Shown here one piece after another: positions 39,657 to 60,591 of a stretch of DNA of 64,000 nucleotides. The position numbers and the translations under genes were made by a program. The DNA lies in assembly GCA_009731375.1 (NCBI GenBank), contig BJOX01000036.1:250903-314902 (forward strand), in the 5' to 3' direction. Under the pieces are notes generated by a model. It was not told where the DNA came from, ran no database searches, and saw only the letters and a program-made list of their open reading frames with translations. How positions within the stretch are numbered: position 1 is the first letter of the stretch; every line of letters begins with the position of its first letter. The DNA is from Paulinella micropora. Taxonomy: Eukaryota; Cercozoa; Imbricatea; Euglyphida.

Positions 39657-41380
39657 GTGACCTGTTGGATGTAGGTGGGTGAGGAGGGAGTGATGTGTGG
39701 AGGTGTGAGAGTGATTTGTTGCTTGTAATTTCCGACGAAATTGGAATCGTCAAAAATGAACAAATACAACGTTTTTATGACGTCACTCCTTTACGCACTC
39801 TGTCTCCCTTTGTTGTGGCCTATATCTCCACCGACTAGCCTCCCTACCCTGCAAATTTGCTGCAATGTTGGGGCTGAGTATGGACTAGTTTGCACAAACA
39901 GACTTTAGCGCACAGCACTTGCTTTCTGTTTTCTGTCTTATTCTGTCTGCTCCCTCCTCGCTTGTGCACTGGCAATGCTTGGAAGTAGGCTGGGAATGAC
40001 AGAACAAGTGTGTCTTGTTGTTGGAAGACGAAATTGGATGTCTGTGTTGTCTGTTAAAGGATGGTAGATAGGGAATATGACTTGGTCTGTAGGTGTGTGG
40101 GAGGTCGTTACGATAGTTATCGTTTGTTCCCTTTCTCACCCAACCAACTACACTCTACCCTTCTCTCCTATCTTTTTGTTGTGTCCTCACACTGTGGTTA
40201 CTGTTGGTAGTATTGTGTGGGAAGAGGAGATAGTGGGTGGGTATGTATAGGTGTCAACAGAGATTGAGTCGTGCGTGTCTGTTTGCCCCACGTTCTATCC
40301 ACAATCTATGTGTGGCAAAAAGTGAGCAAAATAGGTACAGAACACACATGTCCTCCCCTCCCTGTGTTCCAGGCTGTTCCTCTATCTGTCCTGTGCAAAG
40401 AATCCTCTCCCTTAGTTATACTTTGCAAAGAATAGGGTTTATGGGCTGTCAAAATTGGCGTAAAAGAAAACAGGTATGGGACTCCACTTTTGCCGGTTCG
40501 GTGATAAAAGAATATATTTATTGATGCCTATCCTTTTACTCAACCAATTCCAATAACTTCGCCAGTAACCTAATCTTCTTCGTTTATATAAATAAGGATC
40601 AAAGATGGTGGGAAAATGTGGGAGACTAGCAAAGCCAAAAACAACCAAGGCAAACACCAGCCAATTCCCGTTGTCCGGCCTAACGATAATATATTCCGGT
40701 CTAAAAAGTGTAACGTTCACTTTTAGTAATATTATCGTTATCCTGTTAAGAGGGTTAATAATATTAACTGCCTCTTATGACAAGTACACACGAAGTACCG
40801 AAGAATGACTTTAATGATTATACTTTACCCAACAGTAACGGATGACTAAAACGATTGGTAGGTATTAATAACAGAACAATAACTGGACCCACTTAATGGG
40901 GGCAGATATACCCACTCGGTCCATTAAGGTGGGTTGGCATTAGTTATTCTGATAGGGGATCTAACCGCATAACCCGGTTAAATACATGGATATATTAGTT
41001 ACCAAATCTATAGTCTAACACTCCCCCTGATTACTTTAGATTAGTACAAACTGTGACATAATTAAAATAATCTTTAAGCCTGTGGAAATATGTATTAGCA
41101 TAAAAATGATGAAAATTAAATTAATATTACACCTATCGATTATCCACTCCCTCGCCTCTCGTAGAAGTGGATACATCGGCTCTGCTAACAGGGATGTCCC
41201 ATTCAGAGCTATGCCCCGGCCCATAGCGTAGTACGTGTAACTCACGTACTATAGTCCTGTAATAGCAGTGTGACGTAGGTAGTAGAGCGCTCGCAACCCT
41301 CAGTGCTATTCCTTAATCTAGCTACCTTTATACCGTCTTCCCAGAAACTTATTATTTATAACTTACTTCAAGGGCAGCAG
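39657..41380. other. Host flank with LTR-like traces
   Basis: I see no supported gene. 'gtctaacactccccctgatt' at ~41012-41031 is, on the minus strand, a purine tract followed by TGTTAGAC. It mirrors the LTR-like boundary at 14754, so an inverted LTR relic probably ends here. The other LTR end is not clear. Confidence 0.4.
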
Positions 41381-41897
<517 letters not shown>

Positions 41898-41913
41898 AGC
41901 AAAGAGCCATACA

Positions 41914-44202
41914 TTGCTTGATGTTATATTAACGACACTCACCTGCGATATCACATCTGATGTCTTACCTACATGCATCTCTGATCACCACCCCATCTAT
42001 GCTATCTTTCACACCCCAATCACACATAAGAAAAATGATTATAAAATCCTAAGTAATAAGAGATATGAAGACAAGAAGGAAATAATAACAGAAGAAATAA
42101 TTTATGAACTTAAGCAAGTTCTTGACCCAGAACTAAATAACGATACTCCTAATAATTATATAAATAAAATACATACAGCTATTAAGGCAGTGGTAGAAAA
42201 ATATGAAAAGCGTGTAAAGAAACGAAAATGGAAACCATGGTGCAATAATGAAATTAGAGCTATGATTAAGAAACAAAGAGAACTTTATGAAATAAAAATA
42301 GCATGCCCAGTTAAAAGTAATAGAACTAAGTATAATAAGCATAGAAATAAAACTAATAGAGAGATTAAGAAAGCTAAGAAAGCATACATGACTACCTTAA
42401 TGGAAAAACTAAGTCACGATCCAAAAAAACGTATGAATGCGTTGAGAAAGCTGATCCCACCGACACAAGGTCTGAAGACGTCGCCCACCGAACTCCGCGT
42501 AGATGATAAGGTAATCACCGACCCCAAAGGTATTGCCAATGCACTCAACAGACACTACACGACGGTCGGCTCCAAGGTCAGTGCCCAAATCCCCCAAGAA
42601 CATAAAGTCAGAGAAGAGGAAATAGACCTAACACAGAGAAAACTGCCTCCCTTTACACTCAAACGCATTTTGCAGGATGATGTAGTTGATACACTGAAAG
42701 CAATTAACAGAAACAAAGCAGAAGATATAAACAAAATAAAACCAGCCATCATGCAAGACCTTACAAAGTACATTGCCCCGATATTAACAACGCTCTTTAA
42801 TAAAGCTATAGAACATAACCAATACCCTGATGCACTAAAAATAACTAAAGTTATTGAAATATATAAAGCTAAAGATAGAACGCTGCCTGAGAATTACAGA
42901 CCTATCTCGCTACTGCCGATTATTGCTAAGGTCTTTGACACTATACTCAACAAGCAACTGATGGCCCACCTTACCAGGTACGACATCCTCTCCCGAACTC
43001 AATACGCCTTCCGACCACACTCGAACACAACAATCACTACACAAACCATCTTAAATCACATCCAAAACCTCAAAGGCCCAGGAAGGTATGTACTTGCTCT
43101 ATTTATTGACCTATCGAAAGCCTATGACACTATAGATCATGAAACACTGATCCATAAACTACGAAATAATATAAATTTTAGCGATAACACCACTACCTTT
43201 TTTAAATCATACCTCACAAAACGATACCAAACAGTATTTACCCAATATGCTCGTTCTTATCCACGCAAGATCACACATGGGATCCCGCAAGGTAGCACAC
43301 TCTCAACAACGCTCTTCATTCTATACATCAATGATATTATACTTTCACTAACACACGGGACAGTCTTTGCATACGCAGATGACACCACACTTATCATTGC
43401 TGCTAAGAATAAAGAACAACTCCAAGAGCAAGCACAAACTGATACAACGAACCTTGTCCACTATTTCTACAGACATAACCTAGTACCCAACCCCACCAAA
43501 ACCACCTACACTATCTTCCACAAGCACGAACAGAAGGTGCAGCTCGACTTGACTATCGACGGCAAGAGGCTCCAACAAGAACGAAAGGTAAAAGTATTAG
43601 GTACAATCATCCAAAGCAACCTGTCCTTCCGTGAACATATACAATCTATTATATTCCGCCTTCAACCATTCGTCCAAATGTTTCGTTATGTGAACAGCCT
43701 ACTTCCCACTCACATCCTCCTCCAACTTTACTATGCACATGTATACCCCCTACTTATGTATGGTATCTCTATATGGGGATCTGATGACTACAACACCATT
43801 ATACATCCACTCATTATCATCCAAAAACGTATAGTCCGTCTGATATGTCTCAAATCATGGAGAACACCTACCAAGCCTCTTTTTGCCAAACTACGCTTAC
43901 TCAACATACTTAACATGTATAAGTACAGCGTATGCATGGATGCACACTCCCTTATTTACCCAGCCTTCAAGGCTTTCCTTCCCCTTCACTACAACAATAT
44001 CCGACCAATCACAGCTGTTCATAACTACAACACTAGGCGGTCATCAAAGAAACACATGTACAACGACTCAACGACGGGTCAATACAGCAGAGCAGCACAA
44101 GCACAATGGGATAAGCTGCCAGAGCACCTAAGAGATATCTCATACAAAGCTGAATTCAAAAAGGAACTCAAAGCATATCTCTTAAGGATGCAAGAATCCT
44201 GA
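41914..44202 (+). CDS. LINE reverse transcriptase (5'-truncated, CR1/Jockey-like)
   Basis: 762 codons, open to the stop at 44202. The start contains only the end of an apurinic-type endonuclease (SDHHPIYAIF, residues ~23-32). The rest of that domain is lost upstream, where the triplet array begins. The reverse transcriptase has LFIDLSKAYDTIDHETLI (motif A, ~43105), HGIPQGSTLS (motif B, ~43276) and YADDT (motif C, ~43372). PENYRPISLLPIIAKVFD precedes it. The C-terminal part (YYAHVYPLLMYGISIWG) is typical of the CR1/L2/Jockey group. The frame has no internal stop, so the copy is fairly young although truncated. Confidence 0.9.
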   Translation: MLDVILTTLTCDITSDVLPTCISDHHPIYAIFHTPITHKKNDYKILSNKRYEDKKEIITEEIIYELKQVLDPELNNDTPNNYINKIHTAIKAVVEKYEKRVKKRKWKPWCNNEIRAMIKKQRELYEIKIACPVKSNRTKYNKHRNKTNREIKKAKKAYMTTLMEKLSHDPKKRMNALRKLIPPTQGLKTSPTELRVDDKVITDPKGIANALNRHYTTVGSKVSAQIPQEHKVREEEIDLTQRKLPPFTLKRILQDDVVDTLKAINRNKAEDINKIKPAIMQDLTKYIAPILTTLFNKAIEHNQYPDALKITKVIEIYKAKDRTLPENYRPISLLPIIAKVFDTILNKQLMAHLTRYDILSRTQYAFRPHSNTTITTQTILNHIQNLKGPGRYVLALFIDLSKAYDTIDHETLIHKLRNNINFSDNTTTFFKSYLTKRYQTVFTQYARSYPRKITHGIPQGSTLSTTLFILYINDIILSLTHGTVFAYADDTTLIIAAKNKEQLQEQAQTDTTNLVHYFYRHNLVPNPTKTTYTIFHKHEQKVQLDLTIDGKRLQQERKVKVLGTIIQSNLSFREHIQSIIFRLQPFVQMFRYVNSLLPTHILLQLYYAHVYPLLMYGISIWGSDDYNTIIHPLIIIQKRIVRLICLKSWRTPTKPLFAKLRLLNILNMYKYSVCMDAHSLIYPAFKAFLPLHYNNIRPITAVHNYNTRRSSKKHMYNDSTTGQYSRAAQAQWDKLPEHLRDISYKAEFKKELKAYLLRMQES

Positions 44203-45025
<823 letters not shown>

Positions 45026-45182
45026 TGTCGCCAGTTCGATTCCAGTCGGTGCCACCAGTATTTTCATTGAACATACCGGTCCGTCTGGAAGTTGGAACTG
45101 CCCTTGCGGGGGTGTCATTAGAGCCTATCGTCAATTCTTCGTACTCCCCTCACGGGTGAGACGATGGAGGCGCATGTGCAGA
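45026..45182 (+). repeat. tRNA-derived SINE copy 1 (partial)
   Basis: It starts within the B-box region ('gccagttcgattcc') and runs through the body shared by the family ('cccttgcgggggtgtcatta', 'cgtactcccctcacgggtga') into an assembly gap. Confidence 0.75.
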
Positions 45183-45977
45183 NNNNNNNNNNNNNNNNNN
45201 NNNNNNNNNNNNNNNNNNNNNNNNNNNNNNNNNNNNNNNNNNNNNNNNNNNNNNNNNNNNNNNNNNNNNNNNNNNNNNNNNNNNNNNNNNNNNNNNNNNN
45301 NNNNNNNNNNNNNNNNNNNNNNNNNNNNNNNNNNNNNNNNNNNNNNNNNNNNNNNNNNNNNNNNNNNNNNNNNNNNNNNNNNNNNNNNNNNNNNNNNNNN
45401 NNNNNNNNNNNNNNNNNNNNNNNNNNNNNNNNNNNNNNNNNNNNNNNNNNNNNNNNNNNNNNNNNNNNNNNNNNNNNNNNNNNNNNNNNNNNNNNNNNNN
45501 NNNNNNNNNNNNNNNNNNNNNNNNNNNNNNNNNNNNNNNNNNNNNNNNNNNNNNNNNNNNNNNNNNNNNNNNNNNNNNNNNNNNNNNNNNNNNNNNNNNN
45601 NNNNNNNNNNNNNNNNNNNNNNNNNNNNNNNNNNNNNNNNNNNNNNNNNNNNNNNNNNNNNNNNNNNNNNNNNNNNNNNNNNNNNNNNNNNNNNNNNNNN
45701 NNNNNNNNNNNNNNNNNNNNNNNNNNNNNNNNNNNNNNNNNNNNNNNNNNNNNNNNNNNNNNNNNNNNNNNNNNNNNNNNNNNNNNNNNNNNNNNNNNNN
45801 NNNNNNNNNNNNNNNNNNNNNNNNNNNNNNNNNNNNNNNNNNNNNNNNNNNNNNNNNNNNNNNNNNNNNNNNNNNNNNNNNNNNNNNNNNNNNNNNNNNN
45901 NNNNNNNNNNNNNNNNNNNNNNNNNNNNNNNNNNNNNNNNNNNNNNNNNNNNNNNNNNNNNNNNNNNNNNNNNNNNN
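45183..45977. other. Assembly gap (795 N)
   Basis: Run of N inside a repeat-rich stretch. Confidence 0.99.
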
Positions 45978-46117
<140 letters not shown>

Positions 46118-46435
46118 AACTAGGAAGTAGAGAAATACTACTAAGCTACTATTACTAGAACTAGTAGAACTAGCCATACTAGTACATTAGAACACCCTCT
46201 GCAAACTAGTCCGGAGTACACAGAAACAATTGGCATTCCTAATATTTTTCGGGAGAATCACCACCACAGCCAGTTTTTCCCCTACACAGCATTTCAAAAA
46301 ATTCGGAACTTGTTTGTTTCCAAAGGTACGTACGATTCAGATGGTCGTGGCCCTGTATTCCTCTGCATGGGCTCACCCAGAGCTGGTCTGACGGGGAAGT
46401 GTGCTTGTTGTGTGTGTTTGATGCGTGTGTGCGTG

Positions 46436-46485
46436 TGCGTGCGTGTGTGTGTGTGTGTGTTGTGTGTTGTGTGTTGTGTTGGTGT

Positions 46486-46527
<42 letters not shown>

Positions 46528-46740
46528 GTGTGCGTGTGTGTGCGTGTGTGTGCGTGTGTGTGTGTGATGTGTGTGTTTGTGTGTGTGTGTGTGTNNNNNN
46601 NNNNNNNNNNNNNNNNNNNNNNNNNNNNNNNNNNNNNNNNNNNNNNNNNNNNNNNNNNNNNNNNNNNNNNNNNNNNNNNNNNNNNNNNNNNNNNNNNNNN
46701 NNNNNNNNNNNNNNNGTGTGTGTGTGTGTGTGTGTGTGTC

Positions 46741-46776
<36 letters not shown>
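46436..46776. repeat. (TG)n and (AG)n runs around a 121-N gap
   Basis: TG repeats with GC variants, Ns at 46595-46715, more TG and then AG, ending ~40 bases before the first proposed exon of the FAAP24-like gene. Confidence 0.95.
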
Positions 46777-46816
46777 AATACGCCCGGTCTCGTTGTTGTT
46801 TTCTTCTAGCTCTCAG

Positions 46817-54343
<7,527 letters not shown>

Positions 54344-54390
54344 ATAGATTATATATATATATGTATATATATATATATAGAGAGAGAGAG

Positions 54391-54435
<45 letters not shown>

Positions 54436-55740
54436 GATAGATTACACAGCATCATCATCCCTAGTATCCATGTAAATACCTATCTGGTAGTAGACATGTA
54501 CACCCTACCTAGTATGCATGTGTAACAAGACACTTGGTCTACCCTTACGAGCTCAACAGAAAGAGAATTTAATCACGAACCCAACTGGTTAAAGCTAACC
54601 TCCACTTCTATAAAGAAAGGGAAGCCAGAATTGAACCCAAACAACAGGCCAGAGGGAAAACCCCGCAAGAAACGGAGTATCCCTTTGACCAGATCAAAAC
54701 TGACACGATGCGTTTGTCCGCAACCTGCACAAATGCCAAAACATACCAAAAAACATAACCCATAAGTGCAATTACCCTTATTTAGCCATAAATTCTCAGT
54801 CACGGGAAAAAGTAGCTAAAGTTCATGGAATTTCCGTACCATTTTCCCTTACACTACAAACGGTTACTACATTTGTTCCAAAAGTTGCGGGTCAACGCTA
54901 TTAATGTGGGAGGTTAATGAATAAGGATGCCACAGCGTAGTGGAACTTAAATCCTAACAACCTTCACCACTCAGGTAAACTGTTAAGTGTAAAATATATA
55001 GGATTTATAGGCCCTATAGGGTACAAGCTTCCAAGCTCCCCCCAAATCCTTTATCCTGATATAATATTAAAACCTGAAGTATTTCTTCAAAACCGGGAAT
55101 GTGATAAGAATTCATCTTATAATACATTTAATAATAAGAAATCACTTCCACGAGTGAATTCCTATAAAAACTAATAGCGAAATATATAACGATGTAGTAT
55201 ACCGTGGGTGTTACATAGCACCCCTCACCCTCCTTTGAGATCGGGCGGCTCGATCTCCATTCACGGAGTAATACCAACGGAGACTACATCTACGTATCTT
55301 CTGTGTCCTAAACTGTAATTCATACCTTTAATTCGTATTTAGACTTAACCTCTCATGCCCTGCATGCTCCCGGCCTAACTAACCGGGTGAGCTAATAAAT
55401 TCCTGAGAAACTATTAAGGCTACTTCCATAAGTGTAAACGGAACGAACCTGTTTCTAATTTCCTTACCTTGTTTACGGACAGCACTTGTTACCGTCCCAT
55501 CATAACGACTATATTTTTAGACCTGAACACTTTGAAATGCCACTATTTAAGGAAATTCATCCGGTCTATCGTTGTTAATTTCTGTTTTACTTCGCCGCCC
55601 CCCTTTTTGCACGGAAGGTACAGGGAAGAACAGAGGACGTTCTAATTAAATGCTATATCGTCAAAACTGAAGTCGCTAACAAAAAACCTGCACCTACGGT
55701 TACAGGCTCTTCTACAAACAGTGTTTGACAATTTTTTCGA
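54344..55740. other. No gene seen after the FAAP24-like gene
   Basis: A short TATATA/GATA tail (to ~54440) and then ~1.3 kb of unique AT-moderate sequence without a supported frame. It may contain the 3' UTR of the preceding gene and the leader of the next retroelement. Confidence 0.4.
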
Positions 55741-55872
55741 AAAAATCATGCGTCGAAAAGGGGAACCTGATTTCGACTCGGAACAAGAAAGCGGAAGTTG
55801 GTACATTCTTCCTGTGAAACTCTATCTTGGACACCAAGTATCAAACTCTAATCCTAGTGATCAAAAAACACT

Positions 55873-57127
55873 TTGGACACCGAGTCGGACACTCAAGGGG
55901 AACCAAAATTCTTGGGTGTTTCTCAAGCTTTTCTTGTGAGCTCATCTTTTAGTTCATCTAGTTTATCTGTGGGTCATGACTTGGACGAAGACAGTGTCAA
56001 GTGGGCCGAAATGGATGAGAACTTCGCAAGGTCAGTGGAGTTTGAAGATATGGCAGCACAACGCAAGATGTTTAAAACAACAGACTCTATTCTACTGCAA
56101 GTAAAGACCTTCGTCGAGTTGTTCAAAAATCAATACCGACATAAGTGCAAGGAAATTTCCAAGTTTCGTCGGATGCTTCAAGGTGACAGTGCGATCAAGG
56201 CTGCAGAGATCATCATTGCATCGTTTCAAGAGGAGGAGCTTACAGTAACTGATAAGTCGTGGAGATCTGGCTTCTACAGTGTGCTGACCTACGACTTCTT
56301 CCTGAAGGCGGAGTTGGTCTGGCAGATGGTCGAGGAGTACATCTACGACAAGTGCAAGAAGGCACCTACAGTTATAGAAAAGGATAAACTGTTCGATAAA
56401 CTGAACAAGGTTACAAGGATGGGGAACCCGTGGACGTACATGACGGATGGATTCAAAGGGGAGCACAACATTCTACGTGCGGACATGGACTCAAAGCAAA
56501 GAAAGGAAGCAGTACAACAAATCTTCAGTGACCTAAAATGGTCTATGCATGCTCTGCAAGTGGCCCTGAAACGAGCTGCATCTGACAGCACATTGCCTCT
56601 GGGATTCAATCAAGAAATTCAGTTGAGGTTGGAGAACCAAAATTACTTGGAAGCCATTAAGAAGTATTGGTTGAGACGGGGACCCAAAACTGTGGATCAA
56701 GTGTGCAAGCATGCACAAGACCAGAATGGAGCAAGATGGATGGAGTTCAAGAATAAGATGATGAAAGATCTGGATGAAGCGATAGAGAGGAATACCCGAA
56801 GGATGAGGATTCGACTACTTCGTCTTCGTCTTCGTCTTCGTCTTCGTCATCCTCTGGTGGTGCTAGACCCCACGCTAGTACGAAAACAGAGGCCAAAAAA
56901 TTGGCAAGGGAAAAAATGGAAAAAGAAAAGCCGACAAGGAAAAGGCAGAGAAGGAAAAGAATGAGAAGGAAGGAAACAAAGCAGAGAAGGAAGGTGATGG
57001 TGATGCAGAGAAGGAGGCTGAAGCAGACGACTCACCACCCAGTCCAACTGCTGCGGATAAGAAAAAGGAGTGGTCAACGACAGGCACAACCAAGGAGGCC
57101 AAGATTGGTGCTGAATACACGGGGTGA
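55873..57127 (+). pseudogene. Gag-like retroelement protein, N-terminal part
   Basis: A 363-residue frame (55873-56964). From ~residue 45 it is a well-formed helical domain (EDMAAQRKMFKTTDSILLQV..., YDFFLKAELVWQMVEEYIYD, WMEFKNKMMKDLDEAI) with the size and composition of a capsid domain. After ~56790 the sense passes into another phase, where a poly-Ser stretch is followed by EKMEKEKPTRKRQRRK. It then shifts again to a Lys/Glu-rich tail ending at TGA 57125-57127. At least two single-base shifts are therefore present. An unrecognised family; I infer gag from its neighbours. Confidence 0.45.
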
Positions 57128-57288
57128 TACGAGCAAAAATCCTTTGGCTTTTATGTCTGCGACATTTGGTAGTTGCGCTCGGGAGCCTTTTGCAGTGTTT
57201 GAAGGACGAACTCGAACAATGTAGGCACTCGCTGTCACGCTGGGGTACGATCTCAGCCTTGGAAAAAGGAATGTCTTGATGAAATTCT

Positions 57289-57966
57289 GTGAAATGCTTA
57301 GTGAGCATTTCGAATGTGATGAAAATAAATTCTCGAACCAAGGAAGAGAACAAGCAAAAGAAACCGAATACTGTGGACGAGAAGGATGCACCGGAGAGGG
57401 AGATATGGTACCTGAAAATCATGGTGCGACAAGAGGAACATCGTTCTGGGAGTTCCAAATACGGGAAAGGTCTGTTGGAATCTCCAAAGAGAGAAAGGGA
57501 TTCGGATGCTCCAGGCTCGTCGAAGCGACCCAAATCGTCAGCAGAACATGGTGGCGGTGAGGTGAACTTGGAACGTGACAAAGTCAAGAGAGTGGCAGAA
57601 ATTCTGCAGAAGAAGGACAAGTTTGTTCTGAGGGGAAAAGACAGGGACGAGCCTAATCATGTTCTTGAAGCTCGAATGTTCATTGGGGGTTTCATCGAAC
57701 TCTGTCGAAACTACGACACCACGAGCCTGTCGTCAGTAACCCATCTCTTGAATATTGCAGCCACTTTTCCTCAAGGGACGTCATTTCAGGACAAAGACAA
57801 GTGGAGGAAGAGACATGAGGAACTCAAGAAGATGAGGAACGACGTCAATGTTCCCATTGCAGAAGTTTGGGACTCATGGTTGGGCATGAGTTCGGCTACT
57901 ACAAGTTCACAGACAAGCACCAGGAACTTCAGTTCTGTGAAAGATACATTGAGAAGGAGTTCCTGA
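57289..57966 (+). pseudogene. Gag-like retroelement protein, middle part
   Basis: A 225-residue frame with a helical part (KVKRVAEILQKKDKFVL, MFIGGFIELCRNYDT) and KWRKRHEELKKMRNDVNVP. The sense passes near 57900 into the frame that continues to 59087 (HEFGYYKFTDKHQELQFCER), which implies a one-base shift. It probably belongs to the same element as the frame starting at 55873. Confidence 0.45.
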
Positions 57967-59601
57967 GTGGAAGTATGAACCTGGCTGGGATTGTTCGTAT
58001 GACCAAGCTTCTAGATCTGTGTCTGATCAATTCGGAACCTGACATGATCAAGAGCACCTTGAGTACTATCTACATGAATGCGAACTTGACGGGACAAGCT
58101 TTGATCAATTCCGTCATCAACATCATGGGTACTAAGACAAAGTGGAAGACAGCAAGGGATTGTTGGGGAATGGAAAGAGAAAGTGGTGGCTTGACTAATC
58201 CGTTAGATGGGAAACTCGAATCCAAGGAGGATGTGGAGACCCTGATGGAAGTGGCCAAAGCTCCTAATAGTGCGGGTTCCTTTGGAAACTCAGGAAGAGG
58301 GAACATGGGAGACTTCAGTTCTTTTTCGTCATCGAGCTATGACAGCAACCAGTATGCAAGAGCTGGTGGGGGATTCGAGATGGGATATTCGGCGGGAGAA
58401 GAACATGCATTCTACCCAAGCTCACAGAGCTCCGGAGGATCGAGACCTATGTATGGATACCCGTCTGCTCCTGGATATGGACGTAGTGGCAGTCCGAACC
58501 CTTTTTCTCAGAGTAGAACTCTGAATAGTTTGCCTTCAGCTATTAAGCCTGCTCAAGGACGAGGTCATGGAGGAAGCTACGGTGGAGGACAAGGGGGAGG
58601 TGATAGAGGGAGACCGGGAGGGAGAGCCAATCAAATCACCATTCCCATCTACAATCCTCAGAACCCTTTTCCACATCCGAATAGGCCACAAGATCAACGC
58701 CATCCGAGATCGGTGAAGCCGGGAGTCAAGCATCCATGGATGAGATCGGAGGAAGTTGGAACGACATTCTTTGGAAGGAAGCCAACGTGTATGATCCAGG
58801 CAGGATTCATTGCAGCAGGAAACAACGGAGGCCAGTGTACCAAACCTGGATGCGACAGCAGGTTTTGGCATGATTATCCAAACCAAGAAGCTAAGGATTT
58901 GACCGGAGCAGGATCACTGAGGAGTACCAGGAGGCGGCCAGGCATTTTCTCATTGACCCAAGACAGACTCTGGATCTGTTTGTTCCAAAGGAACGGGATG
59001 GGCTCAAGTACGCTTGGGATGCTTGGCAACAGTATGTTGAGAAGAACAGGGAGGCCAAGGCAGCACGTCCAAACACTACAAGGATGAACGTGAACAACGT
59101 GAACGTCGTGTTCGGGAGGACAAGGAGAAACGAGATAGGGAGTTTGCGGAGAAACGTAGACGGGAACGAGAGGATCGGGATCGGCGGGACCGTGATCGTG
59201 ATAGGGATCGCCGCGGTGACCGTGACCGTGAACGCAGGTCCAACAAAGATCGTGGTTCAAGTCTCAGTCATGATGACTATAGGGATCGAAATTTTCCAGG
59301 ATATTCAAATCCGGCAGCGTTCAGCATTAACCTGCCACCGGCAGCTCTTCAAAGCATGCTGACGGGTAATTTGCTAATCTCAGAATCGGTTCAGCACAAG
59401 AATGCTGGTGTGACAGGAGCCTTGCCCGGATCGTCTGAGAAAGATCATCTATCAAGGTCGTCTCGGACAAGTCAGGTCCCGGACGACAAGAGTTCCTCAA
59501 ATATACGCACAAAAAGATCGGATCAAGCAAATCGAGGAATTTCGGTTGAGATTCCCATATATTACTCCCAAGAGGAGATGGTTACCTCTAAAAGAGTCTG
59601 A
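57867..59601 (+). pseudogene. Gag-like retroelement protein, C-terminal part with CCCH finger
   Basis: From 57867 the frame shows a helical capsid-like stretch (MTKLLDLCLINSEPDMIKS, ALINSVINIMGTKTKW), then a Gly/Ser-rich linker and a GRGHGGSYGGG-type RGG region. A Cys/His cluster follows (C at TCMIQ, then QCTKPGCDSRFWHD), similar to a CCCH zinc finger. Near 58915 and 59065 the sense changes phase. The last part is Arg/Asp/Glu-rich (DRDRRDRDRDRDRRG) and ends at 59599-59601. Two or more indels show decay. The finger and RGG tract suggest an RNA-binding nucleocapsid. Confidence 0.5.
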
Positions 59602-60516
59602 ATGAGTCACAAACAAGGGACAACGCTGATTCGAACCAGATAAAGGCTTGTGAAGCCGAAAGGGCCTCGAGGAAGGCAAAAGAGTGTAGTCATCGGAACT
59701 CACATAGCCCTGGTTCAGAGGAAGCTTCACTCCATAAATCACCCGCCGTGCGGCGCAATCGATCACAGCCCCCATCGTAGCCAATTGGTCATACGACAGC
59801 AGGATTGAACCGTGGTAATCGGGGACAACATAGAGGTCCGCACGATATACTCGACCGGATTTCAATTTGAAAATTAATGTGACGATGCCCGTAATTTCCG
59901 TACGGCTGCCTACCCCTTTTAGGGTCCCCTTTGTTTTTCTAATGTTTTTGTCCACCCATGTCCGGTGACTATTCAAAAACTTCTGGCCGACAATATTAAT
60001 ATTCGCCATCGTATCATTACCAACTTTTAATGTGGTTTGTAAAGTTTCACAAAAGAGGTCAGTGTAGCATAGCGCGTCTGGTCTATGTAAACTAGCCGCT
60101 AGCACATGAATTTTTCGTTCTAGGGTTTTGAGTCTAAGCTCAAGTTCCTTGTCCTCTTCTCGTTCTCCCCCCTTTTCCGCCAACTTAACTTCTTGAGTCT
60201 CCGGGGCTTCCGGTATCTCGAGTGTCTTTTGGACAGAGTCTGGTACACCGAGTGTACTCGTGTCTATAGCAGAGACTATTGAGTCCTTTGGCGGGGGTAC
60301 GGTCCGCTGCTTCTTCGTAGGAGAAGACCTAGCCTTTGGTTTCGGCTTCCTCTCCTCCATCGCCTTCTTCGCCTTCCTATTCGCATCATTTATCATATTA
60401 GCTCTCGAAGGATGAACTAGCAAGTGCTTACCTTGAGGCTTGTGAGGCTGTGTGCCTTCACCTTCACGTCTGGGAGGAACGGAACCGTTCGTATCCTGTT
60501 CATCAACAGTAGGCAT
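59497..60516 (-). CDS. Aspartic-protease-like frame of a retroelement
   Basis: 339 residues. The N-terminal half is a charged, proline-rich linker and the second half is a beta-rich domain. VGNDTMANINIVGQKFL takes the place of a retropepsin active site, with DTMA instead of DTGA. VTLIFKLKSGRVYRADLYVV is followed by SILLSYDQLATMGAVID, like the ILG-D-L stretch that closes retropepsins. The Gly-to-Met change makes catalysis uncertain. The frame has the same phase as the RGG frame upstream and is separated from it by a TGA followed by CGG. The last ~35 codons overlap the opposite-strand gag-like pseudogene, so the true end may lie near 59600. Confidence 0.5.
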   Translation of the reverse strand: MPTVDEQDTNGSVPPRREGEGTQPHKPQGKHLLVHPSRANMINDANRKAKKAMEERKPKPKARSSPTKKQRTVPPPKDSIVSAIDTSTLGVPDSVQKTLEIPEAPETQEVKLAEKGGEREEDKELELRLKTLERKIHVLAASLHRPDALCYTDLFCETLQTTLKVGNDTMANINIVGQKFLNSHRTWVDKNIRKTKGTLKGVGSRTEITGIVTLIFKLKSGRVYRADLYVVPDYHGSILLSYDQLATMGAVIDCAARRVIYGVKLPLNQGYVSSDDYTLLPSSRPFRLHKPLSGSNQRCPLFVTHSDSFRGNHLLLGVIYGNLNRNSSICLIRSFCAYI

Positions 60517-60591
60517 AACTGTGACTGTCGGATTAAAAAGAACAGTTTTTATCTCCTTCTCTCTCTTCTTTTCCTCTCTCTTCTCCTCCCG

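Noticed and set aside
46200-46318. Extra upstream exon of the FAAP24-like gene ending at CCAAAG-GTACGT
   Set aside because: A good donor and an open phase are present, but the encoded sequence shows no clear match and no acceptor was found.
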